The position numbers were made by a program, and so were the translations under genes. The notes beneath the pieces were generated by a model, which was not told the origin of the DNA, ran no database searches, and worked only from the letters and a program-made list of their open reading frames with translations. Positions 8,861 to 17,062 of a stretch of 38,679 nucleotides of DNA are shown in pieces. How positions within the stretch are numbered: the first letter of the stretch is position 1; each line of letters starts with the position of its first letter. Source of the DNA: Gammaproteobacteria bacterium (GTDB lineage: Bacteria; Pseudomonadota; Gammaproteobacteria; SZUA-140); contig WFNO01000026.1 in the NCBI GenBank assembly GCA_015488555.1, positions 1-38,679 on the forward strand, in the 5' to 3' direction.

Positions 8861-10234
8861 ATGAAGATCATCATCCTGGGTGCAGGGCAGGTGGGCACCT
8901 CCGTGGCCGAGAACCTGGTGCGTGAGGCCAACGACATCACCGTCGTCGACGTGGATGCCAAGCGCCTGCACGAGCTGCAGGACCGGCTGGACCTGAGCAC
9001 GGTGGCCGGACACGCCTCCCATCCCAGCATCCTGGCACGAGCCGGGGCCGAGGATGCGGACATGGTGATCGCCGTCACCAACAGCGACGAGACCAACATG
9101 GTGGCCTGCCAGGTGGCCTATACCCTGTTCCACACCCCCACCAAAATCGCCCGGGTCCGGGCCCGCGACTATCTGGAACACAACCAGCTGTTCACCCAGG
9201 AAGCCCTGCCCATCGACATGCTCATCAGTCCGGAGCAGGCCGTCATCGACCAGGTGCAACGGCTCATCGAATATCCGGGGGCCCTGCAGGTGCTGGATTT
9301 CGCCGACGGGCGGGTGCGCCTGGTGGCGGTGCGGGCCTATTACGGCGGCCCGCTGGTGGGGCATGAGCTGCGCGAGCTGCGCGAACACATGCCCTCGGTG
9401 GAGACCCGCGTGGCGGCCATCTTCCGCCGCGGGACCCCCATCACGCCCCAGGGGGACACGGTGATCGAGGTGGACGACGAGGTGTTCTTCATCGCCGCCA
9501 CCGAGAACATCCGCGCCGTGATGAGCGAGCTGCGGCGCTTGGACAAGCCGGTGAAGCGGGTCATCCTGGTGGGGGGCGGCAACATCGGCAAGGGCTTGGC
9601 CGCGGCGCTGGAGGACCGCTACCAAGTCAAGCTCATCGAGCACAATCCCCAGCGCGTGGACATGTTGTCCGAGGAACTGGACAAGACCCTGGTGCTGCTC
9701 GGCGATGCCGCAGACGAGGAACTGCTGCTGGAGGAGAACATCGAGGACACCGACGTCTTCTGTGCGGTGACCAACGACGATGAGGCCAACATCCTCTCCG
9801 CCATGCTGGCCAAGCGCCTGGGGGCGCGCAAGGTCATGGCCCTCATCAACCGCGCGGCCTACGTGGACCTGGTGGAGAGCAGCGACATCGATATCGCCAT
9901 CTCACCCCAATTGGCCACCATTGGCGGCCTGCTGGCCCACGTCCGGCGCGGCGACGTGGTGGTGGTCCATTCCCTGCGCCGCGGGGCCGCCGAGGCCATC
10001 GAGGCCGTGGCCCACGGCGACGAGCGTTCCTCCAAGGTGGTGGGGCGGGCCGTGGAAGACATCAAACTGCCGCCCGGCACCACCATCGGCGCCATCGTCC
10101 GCGGCGACCAAGTGCTCATGGCACATCACGACACCGTCATCGAGCCGGACGATCACGTGATCCTGTTCCTGGTGGACAAGAAGCGCATCACCGAGGTGGA
10201 ACGCTTGTTCCAGGTGGGCGTCACCTTCCTGTGA
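8861..10234 (+). CDS. trkA: Trk system K+ uptake peripheral protein TrkA (two TrkA-N/TrkA-C units)
   Basis: [19 protein letters not shown] and second Rossmann motif [15 protein letters not shown]; TrkA-C segments; followed by trkH. Confidence 0.96.
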   Translation: MKIIILGAGQVGTSVAENLVREANDITVVDVDAKRLHELQDRLDLSTVAGHASHPSILARAGAEDADMVIAVTNSDETNMVACQVAYTLFHTPTKIARVRARDYLEHNQLFTQEALPIDMLISPEQAVIDQVQRLIEYPGALQVLDFADGRVRLVAVRAYYGGPLVGHELRELREHMPSVETRVAAIFRRGTPITPQGDTVIEVDDEVFFIAATENIRAVMSELRRLDKPVKRVILVGGGNIGKGLAAALEDRYQVKLIEHNPQRVDMLSEELDKTLVLLGDAADEELLLEENIEDTDVFCAVTNDDEANILSAMLAKRLGARKVMALINRAAYVDLVESSDIDIAISPQLATIGGLLAHVRRGDVVVVHSLRRGAAEAIEAVAHGDERSSKVVGRAVEDIKLPPGTTIGAIVRGDQVLMAHHDTVIEPDDHVILFLVDKKRITEVERLFQVGVTFL

Positions 10235-10291
10235 GGCTGTCATCGAAGGCGCGGGGCGTGGGACGGGACGCACAGCGGGACTGAACGGGCC

Positions 10292-11743
10292 ATGCAATAC
10301 CACGCCATCTGCAAGATCATCGGGGTCCTGCTCACCATCTTCAGCCTCACCATGCTGCCGCCGGTGCTGGTGGCCTGGATCTATGAAGAATCCACGGGCT
10401 GGCTGTTCTTCCGGGTGTTCCTGGCCACCCTCTCCTCCGGGCTCCTGCTCTGGTTCCCCATGCGCCGTCACGCCGGGGATCTGCGCCTGCGCGACGGCTT
10501 CATGGTGGTGGTGCTGTTCTGGGTGGTGTTGGCCCTGTTCGGCTCTTTGCCTTTTCTCTACATGCCAGGCTCCACCCTGCGGGTGGTGGATGCGGTCTTC
10601 GAGTCCCTCTCCGGGCTCACCACTACCGGGGCCACGGTGATCACCGGCCTGGATGAATTGCCGCGTTCCCTGCTCTATTACCGCCAGCAACTGCAATGGT
10701 TGGGGGGCATGGGGATCATCGTGCTGGCGGTGGCTATCCTGCCCATGCTCGGGGTGGGCGGCATGCAGCTCTATCGGGCCGAGACCCCGGGGCCCATGAA
10801 GGACAACAAGCTCACACCGCGCATCACGGAGACGGCCAAGGCCCTGTGGTACATCTACTTGGGCCTGACCATTTTGTGTGCCCTGGCCTATTGGACCGCG
10901 GGCATGCCTCTGTTCGATGCCGTGGCCCACAGTTTCTCCACCGTGGCCATCGGCGGATTTTCCACGCACGATGACAGCATGGGTTATTTCAACAGCGCCG
11001 CCATCGAGGCCGTGGCCGTATTGTTCATGTTGCTGGCGGGCGTCAATTTCGCCCTGCATTTCCTCGCCTGGCGCAGTCTCAGCCTGCGTCCCTACGCCGC
11101 CGATCCCGAGTTTCGTACCTATTTCACCGTGCTGGGCATCAGCGCTGTGATCGCCACCGGCTATCTCTATTACACCGGCACCTTCTCCAATTTCGGCAGC
11201 GCGCTGCATCACGGTATCTTCCAGGCTGTCTCCATCGGCACCACCACCGGCTTCACCACGGCCGAATACCACATGTGGCCTTCCTTCCTGCCGGTGCTGT
11301 TGTTGCTCACCAGTTTCATTGGCGGCTGCGCTGGATCCACCGGCGGTGGCCTCAAGGTGATCCGCGTGCTGTTGCTGTTCAAACAGGGCATGCGCGAGAT
11401 CCGCCGCCTGGTTCATCCCAATGCCCACTACCTGGTGAAGGTGGGCGGCAAGCCCCTGCCCAAGGAGGTGATCGACTCCGTGTGGGGTTTTTTCTCCCTG
11501 TACGTGATCTGTTTCACGGTCATGTCCCTGATCCTGGCGGCCTCCGGCCTGGATCTGGTCACGGCCTTCTCGGCCGTGGCGGCCTGTATCAACAACCTGG
11601 GACCGGGGCTGGGGGAAGTGGGGTCCAACTACGCCGGACTCAACGACACGGCCAAATGGGTGCTGTGCGTGGCCATGCTGCTGGGGCGCCTGGAGATCTT
11701 CACCTTGCTGGTGCTGTTCACGCCCACCTTCTGGCGCAAATAA
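10292..11743 (+). CDS. trkH: Trk system K+ uptake membrane protein TrkH/TrkG
   Basis: P-loop/filter segments TTTGATVITGL, TVAIGGFSTHD, TTTGFTTAEYHMWP, NNLGPGLGEVG; multiple TMs. Confidence 0.96.
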   Translation: MQYHAICKIIGVLLTIFSLTMLPPVLVAWIYEESTGWLFFRVFLATLSSGLLLWFPMRRHAGDLRLRDGFMVVVLFWVVLALFGSLPFLYMPGSTLRVVDAVFESLSGLTTTGATVITGLDELPRSLLYYRQQLQWLGGMGIIVLAVAILPMLGVGGMQLYRAETPGPMKDNKLTPRITETAKALWYIYLGLTILCALAYWTAGMPLFDAVAHSFSTVAIGGFSTHDDSMGYFNSAAIEAVAVLFMLLAGVNFALHFLAWRSLSLRPYAADPEFRTYFTVLGISAVIATGYLYYTGTFSNFGSALHHGIFQAVSIGTTTGFTTAEYHMWPSFLPVLLLLTSFIGGCAGSTGGGLKVIRVLLLFKQGMREIRRLVHPNAHYLVKVGGKPLPKEVIDSVWGFFSLYVICFTVMSLILAASGLDLVTAFSAVAACINNLGPGLGEVGSNYAGLNDTAKWVLCVAMLLGRLEIFTLLVLFTPTFWRK

Positions 11744-11756
11744 TTAAGGTGCAGTC

Positions 11757-12329
11757 ATGAGCGAGGATCCACGCGACAAATGGGACCGCATCTACCGGGA
11801 GCGTGGTGACGAGGTCCCGCTGCCGGCGCAGGTGCTGGTGGAATTCGCCCATCTCCTGCCGGCTCGTGGCAGAGCCCTGGAGATCGCCTGCGGTCTGGGA
11901 GGCAATGCCTTGTTCCTGGCGGAAAGGGGCCTGGAGACCGAGGCCTGGGATTTGTCGGCCGTGGCCGTGCAGCGTCTGCAGGCCCGAGCGGCCGGCCTGC
12001 CGCTGGTAGCCGCGGTGCGGGACGTGACCGCCCAGCCGCCGCCGGCCGATCGTTACGACGTCATCGCCGTCAGCCATTTTCTCGAGCGCGGGCTGGCCCC
12101 TGCTCTGGTGCGCGCCCTGCGGCCGGGCGGCTTGCTGTACTATCAGACCTTCACCCGGGAAGCGGTGTCGGCCGGCGGGCCATCCAATCCTGCCTTCCGC
12201 CTCACGCCCAACGAATTGCTGGACCTGTTTGGCGAGCTGCGCCTGGTGGCCTATCGAGAAGAAGGGCGTCTGGGCGACCTATCCCAGGGTTTTCGTGACG
12301 AGGCCTGGCTGGTGGGCCTGAAGACCTGA
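11757..12329 (+). CDS. Class I SAM-dependent methyltransferase (TehB-like)
   Basis: KWDRIYRERG, ALEIACGLGGNALFLAERG, WDLSAVAV, LRPGGLLYYQTF. Confidence 0.85.
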   Translation: MSEDPRDKWDRIYRERGDEVPLPAQVLVEFAHLLPARGRALEIACGLGGNALFLAERGLETEAWDLSAVAVQRLQARAAGLPLVAAVRDVTAQPPPADRYDVIAVSHFLERGLAPALVRALRPGGLLYYQTFTREAVSAGGPSNPAFRLTPNELLDLFGELRLVAYREEGRLGDLSQGFRDEAWLVGLKT

Positions 12330-12422
12330 TCGCCGGCAGCGGATCTCCAGATCGGATCATGGCCCGGTGAGGGCGATCTCTTCGGGCGTCCTTCATACCG
12401 GCGGCCCTGTGGCTGCAAATGG

Positions 12423-12431
12423 TGCTATAAT
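12423..12431 (+). promoter_or_regulatory. Candidate extended -10 element TGCTATAAT upstream of the GGDEF/EAL gene
   Basis: Exact match to TGnTATAAT; no convincing -35; would give a ~320-nt leader. Confidence 0.35.
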
Positions 12432-12662
12432 TGAACTGGGTTTTCACGCCGGGCGCAGCGCCCGGAAGCGCAGGGGCGGAAACGACCGCAGCGCCTAAAT
12501 AGTTGAAAGGCAGTTGAAAAGATTCTTTCCATCCCTCCCGGAGCCTTCCCTGGGCGGCTTTTGCAGTGACCGGCTTCCCTTCCGGAGCGCACGGCGGCGT
12601 CTCGAACAGGAAGTAAAGCACCGCAGTCAAGCTCGTCGTCCCTACTGGTCGAACCGCGAAAA

Positions 12663-12705
12663 CCCGGATCCGGGTCACTTGCCGGTGACCTGAGTGGTGA
12701 CCTGA
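12663..12705. repeat. Palindrome CCCGGATCCGGG, overlapping dyad GGTCAC-N6-GTGACC, and two direct GGTGACCTGA copies at 12-bp spacing
   Basis: Direct reading, 53-95 bp before the GGDEF/EAL start. Confidence 0.75.
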
Positions 12706-12757
12706 ACGGGTCTGCTGCGGGTCGGCGAGCGAGATCGAAGCACAATCGGAGCAAAGC

Positions 12758-15700
12758 ATGCGTCGCTGGGTAGCCTGTCTCCTCGTGATCACCGTCAGTT
12801 TCCTGATGATCGTGCTGGCGGATCAGTATCTGCGTACCCGGGAGCAGGCCCGTGAGGTGCAGGCATTGGAGGAATATCTGATGCTGGTGGCCGCGCGCCT
12901 GGAGAACCGGCTGCAAGGAGCGGCCGTGGCCCTCGAGCGCCTGGCGGAGGCGCTCTCGGACGGGCCGCCCGGTGTCACCGCCGGCATTTCTTCGGAGAGC
13001 ACTGCGGCGGGTCCGGCCCCAGTGGCTTCGTTCGAGGCGGAGGCTGCGCGCCTGCGGGCCGAACAGGGATTCTGGCGCACCCTGCGGTTGGTGGCGCGCT
13101 CCGGCGCACCGCACGCACAGGTGCCCGCCGGCAGGGAGCCTGGGCCGGCGCGCCGCATCAGCCTGCCATCCGCTTTGGGCCGGGAGGCGCCCGTACGCCT
13201 GGTGCCGCAACTGTCGCCGGCCTACTGGGCGGCCGTCTTCCGGGGGGGCGCCTTGTGGGGCGGTGTGCGGGGGGAGCTGGACCTGGAACGGCTGCTGGAG
13301 CAGGTGCAGCGCGCCCTGCCCCACCCGGGGGCCGAGACCTATGCCCTGCGCCTGGTGAGCGAGGAGAGGGATGCTCCTGGGGTGCTGGCGGGGGTGCTGC
13401 GTGCCCCGGCAGACGAGATCCACGGTCTGGCGCTGCAGGTGCCACACGGACCGGTGTGGGTGCTGGAAGGGTCCTGGCGCGCAGGTCCGCCGCCTCCCGA
13501 CCGAGTATTGCGCAGTTTCCTGTGGTTGTTCGGCGGGCTCTTCATGCTCGCCGCCCTGGCCCTGGTCAACCGCCACTACGACTATTCCCGCGGCGTGGCC
13601 CTGGCCGTGGCCGGACGTCTCAAGGCCCTGCGCGAGGAGACCCGCCGTCTGGGGCGGGAGATGCAGCAGCGCCTGGCCCAGGAACGGTCGCTGCGGCAAC
13701 GCTATGAGCCGCAGGCGGCGCTGCTGGAACGCTGTCCCGCTGCACTCTTCCAGACCGACGGCCGCGGGGACTGGGTCTACGTCAACGAGGCCTGGTGCCG
13801 TCTCACCGGACTCGACGTCCGGCAATCGCTGGGGCGGGGCTGGATGAAGGGACTGGAAGCGGCGGACAAGGAACGGGTCCTGTCCCAGTGGTATGGCGCG
13901 GTGCGCCGGGGTGCCCCTTTCAGCGCCGAATTGCGTTTCCGCAGGCCTGACGCCCGCGGCCGGCCGGGGGAGCGGGTGTGGGTGTTGCTCTATGCCGCCG
14001 GCGATGCGCAACAGGGCTATGTGGGGGTGGCGCTGGACATCACCGCCCGCCAGGAACTGCTGGAGCAGAACCTGGAGGCCGCACGGGCCGAGGCGCGGCA
14101 ACTGCAGGCCGTGCTCGATCGCCTGCCCGCACCCTATTTCCGCCTGGATGCCAGGGGCCGCCTGCTCCAGGCGTCTCGCACCCTGGCGGAGCTGCTGGAC
14201 CGCGAGGGCGCGGAGTTGCAGGGATGCCGGGTGCAGGCGCTGCTTTACGGGCGACACACCTGGCGCGACCCGCTCGATGCGCTGCGCCGCCACGGGCAGG
14301 CCCGCGGGCGCATCGAGTTGCGCCACCGCGACGGGCATCCCGTGCCCGCGCTGGTCCAGCTGCAGCGGGCGCCCGCTTCGGCATCCGGTTCAGAAGCACC
14401 GGAGGTGGAAGGAACCGTCACGGTGCTGGTGGAGGAGCAGGCGCAGGAGCCGCAAGCGGCGGAAGGTGAGGAATCGATTCAGCTGTTGTGCCAGGTCCTG
14501 GAAGGGGTGGCGGAGGCGGCGATGGTGACCGATCCCAAGGGGCGCATCGAATACGTCAACCCGGCCTTTACGCGGCTGACCGGGTATGACCGGGAAGAGG
14601 TGCGGGGACGCGGGGCCAATATCCTCAAGTCTGGGCGTCACGATTCGGCTTTCTATGAAGGATTGTGGCGGCGGTTGCAGGCCGGACAGCCTTTCCAGGG
14701 AGTGTTCATCAATCGTCGCAAAGACGGCGGCCTGTATCACGAGCGCAAGCGCATCGTTCCGCTGCGGGACGAGCAAGGCCGCATTCGCCACTACGTGGCG
14801 CTGGGGCGGGTGATTCCGGCTCGAGTGTCCCCGCAAGAAGAATCTCAGCAAGAAACGCGGCTGCAACCTCGACAGGAATTCCGGGGGCAGGAGGCCCGGC
14901 AAGATCTACTCACTGAACTCCCACGGCGGGGGAGTTTCATGACCCTCCTGGAGCAGGCTGTGCAACGGGCACGCCGCCAGCATCGGCATCTCGCGGTTCT
15001 GATCCTGGATCTGGACGGTTTTCGTGACGTCAACGACAATTTCGGTCTCGAGGCCGGTGACCACGCTTTGAAGATCTATGCCCGCCGCCTGCAGTCGGCG
15101 GTGCGGGAAGGGGATCTGGTGGCTCGCATCGGCGATGACGAATTCGCCGTGTTGGCAGATGATGTGAATGGAGTGGCCGCGGTCACGCGCATCGCCTACA
15201 AGATCATCGAGGTGGTGGCTCCCCCAGTGATGATCGACGGCCGGGATATCTTGCTCACGGTGAGTATGGGCATCAGCATCTTTCCCGAGGACGGCGCCAC
15301 TGCCCAGGCCCTGGTGGAACATGCCATGGATGCCCTCAATCGGGCCAAGGACCCTGGCCACAACAGTTTCCAGTTCTACTCCAGTGACATGCGTGCCCAG
15401 GCCTGGGAACGCAGGGCCATGGAACAGGGCCTGGCCCATGCCTTGGAACGGGGCGAATTCCTGCTTCATTACCAACCCCAACTGGATTTGCAGGGGGGTG
15501 GCATCTACGGGGTGGAGGCGCTGTTGCGCTGGCAGCATCCGGAACTGGGTCTGCTATTGCCGATGGCGTTCGTGCCCTTGCTGGAAGCGTCCGGATTGAT
15601 CGTGCCAGTGGGTGAATGGGTATTGGAGACCGCCTTCCACCAGGGACGGTGCTGGCACGAAGCCGGTTACGAGTGCCTGCGCATGGCCGTGAATTTGTCC

Positions 15701-16213
15701 AGCCGTCAGTTCAACGATCCCCATTTCATCGATCGGATCGCCGTTCTCATCGAGCGCAGCGGTATCGACCCGGCGCGCCTGGAACTGGAACTCACCGAGA
15801 GCATCATCATGCGCAATACCCGGGCCACCAATCTGGCACTGGCGCGCCTGGATGAGATGGGGGTCAAGTTCTCCATCGACGATTTTGGCACCGGCTATTC
15901 CTCGCTCAGCTATCTCAAGCGGTTTCCCATCGACATTCTGAAGATCGATCGCCACTTCGTGCAAGAGGTCCACCACAACCCCGACGATGCCGCCATCGTC
16001 ACGGCCATCATCGGCCTGGGACACCATCTCAATCTGGAGGTGATCGCCGAAGGAGTGGAGCGCCCTGAACAACTGCAATTCCTGCGCCGCAACGGCTGCG
16101 ATGCCATTCAAGGCTATCTTTTCAGTCAGCCTCTGCTCCCTGCCAGCCTCGCCCGCGTGTTGCGCGAAAAGCAACACCGTGCACAGCGTGCCGGGGCCCA
16201 CGAGTGTTCCTGA
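12758..16213 (+). CDS. Membrane-bound PAS-PAS-PAS-GGDEF-EAL c-di-GMP signalling protein
   Basis: Two TMs bracketing a ~220-aa periplasmic sensor region; PAS repeats; GGDEF domain with REGD I-site and GDDEF; EAL with EALLRW, NLSSRQF, ELTES, DDFGTGYSS, VIAEGVE. Confidence 0.95.
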   Translation: MRRWVACLLVITVSFLMIVLADQYLRTREQAREVQALEEYLMLVAARLENRLQGAAVALERLAEALSDGPPGVTAGISSESTAAGPAPVASFEAEAARLRAEQGFWRTLRLVARSGAPHAQVPAGREPGPARRISLPSALGREAPVRLVPQLSPAYWAAVFRGGALWGGVRGELDLERLLEQVQRALPHPGAETYALRLVSEERDAPGVLAGVLRAPADEIHGLALQVPHGPVWVLEGSWRAGPPPPDRVLRSFLWLFGGLFMLAALALVNRHYDYSRGVALAVAGRLKALREETRRLGREMQQRLAQERSLRQRYEPQAALLERCPAALFQTDGRGDWVYVNEAWCRLTGLDVRQSLGRGWMKGLEAADKERVLSQWYGAVRRGAPFSAELRFRRPDARGRPGERVWVLLYAAGDAQQGYVGVALDITARQELLEQNLEAARAEARQLQAVLDRLPAPYFRLDARGRLLQASRTLAELLDREGAELQGCRVQALLYGRHTWRDPLDALRRHGQARGRIELRHRDGHPVPALVQLQRAPASASGSEAPEVEGTVTVLVEEQAQEPQAAEGEESIQLLCQVLEGVAEAAMVTDPKGRIEYVNPAFTRLTGYDREEVRGRGANILKSGRHDSAFYEGLWRRLQAGQPFQGVFINRRKDGGLYHERKRIVPLRDEQGRIRHYVALGRVIPARVSPQEESQQETRLQPRQEFRGQEARQDLLTELPRRGSFMTLLEQAVQRARRQHRHLAVLILDLDGFRDVNDNFGLEAGDHALKIYARRLQSAVREGDLVARIGDDEFAVLADDVNGVAAVTRIAYKIIEVVAPPVMIDGRDILLTVSMGISIFPEDGATAQALVEHAMDALNRAKDPGHNSFQFYSSDMRAQAWERRAMEQGLAHALERGEFLLHYQPQLDLQGGGIYGVEALLRWQHPELGLLLPMAFVPLLEASGLIVPVGEWVLETAFHQGRCWHEAGYECLRMAVNLSSRQFNDPHFIDRIAVLIERSGIDPARLELELTESIIMRNTRATNLALARLDEMGVKFSIDDFGTGYSSLSYLKRFPIDILKIDRHFVQEVHHNPDDAAIVTAIIGLGHHLNLEVIAEGVERPEQLQFLRRNGCDAIQGYLFSQPLLPASLARVLREKQHRAQRAGAHECS

Positions 16214-16235
16214 AGATGGTCATGGAAATCACCTT

Positions 16236-17057
16236 CTATTGAGGCGCGCCGAGATCGCGTACAGTGGCCTCTATGCGCCGCTGGCGTTGCAAGGCCTCGT
16301 CCAGGGAGGGCGGGTTCTGCTGACGTTGCAGGCGTTCGTGTACCTGCTGGCGGCTGAGCAGGGGATAATCCACCGGCCAGGACAGGCGCTCGCGTTCCAC
16401 CCGGGCGGCCAGATCGATGCGCAGGATCTCGTGGCGGACTCGGCCATCGGCTCCCACCGTGCGCAGGGGCAGGCCCAGTTCTCCGTAGCGGTCGTCCACC
16501 GTCTCTGCGGCCCCAGCGCAGGGGTCTCGTTCCTTGAACAGGCGATTGCGCCGTACTTCGTCACGGGGATCCGAGAGCTGGCCTAGGGTGTCCAGGAAAC
16601 GCTGAATGCGGGGATCGGCCGCGGCCTCCCGCGCCAGATAGGCATCGAAGCAGTGGCGGCCGTCCGAGCGTATCCGATAATGCACGGTGTCGTAGCCGTG
16701 CAGGCGCGGCCCTGGTCCCAGGTGTTCCAGACGCACCTCAGGTAATGCCACCGGGGCGTCGGTGAGGGCACCCGCGTGGGCGGAGGGCGGCACTCGCGGG
16801 GTCGCCAGGTCCAGGACCAAGCGCTCTCCGGGGTGCACGGCATAGGCGCGACCGCGGGCCAGATCCAGAATCATGTAACCGCCGGGTATGGCATCATCGA
16901 TGCGCGCGCGGTTCTCCCGCATCAGCACTGTATGCCGCTTGCCGTCTCCGTCCACGCTTTCGATGCGCACGCCTTCGCCTGCAGGCCGTGTCCCATCCGC
17001 CACCGCGGTCGCAGCGACAGTCCCCAGGATTACCACCAGCCAGAAGAAGGCGCGCAT
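16236..17057 (-). CDS. Secreted hypothetical protein (possibly DUF4412-like)
   Basis: Starts MRAFFWLVVILGTVAATAVADG (signal peptide); ATG is 5 bp after the stop of the upstream preP-like gene, so likely co-transcribed. Confidence 0.75.
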   Translation of the reverse strand: MRAFFWLVVILGTVAATAVADGTRPAGEGVRIESVDGDGKRHTVLMRENRARIDDAIPGGYMILDLARGRAYAVHPGERLVLDLATPRVPPSAHAGALTDAPVALPEVRLEHLGPGPRLHGYDTVHYRIRSDGRHCFDAYLAREAAADPRIQRFLDTLGQLSDPRDEVRRNRLFKERDPCAGAAETVDDRYGELGLPLRTVGADGRVRHEILRIDLAARVERERLSWPVDYPLLSRQQVHERLQRQQNPPSLDEALQRQRRIEATVRDLGAPQ

Positions 17058-17062
17058 GGGGT

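Noticed and set aside
9902-11428. 508-aa minus-strand ORF antisense to trkA/trkH
   Set aside because: His/Gln/Gly-rich shadow ORF; trkA and trkH are certain.
12430-12757. Possible GEMM c-di-GMP riboswitch in the leader of the GGDEF/EAL gene
   Set aside because: GCAAA(A)GCC-like string on the minus strand, but the remaining conserved GEMM segments are missing and no downstream gene lies on that strand.
12425-14338. 637-aa minus-strand ORF across the leader and GGDEF/EAL gene
   Set aside because: Shadow ORF; the plus-strand PAS/GGDEF/EAL reading is unambiguous.
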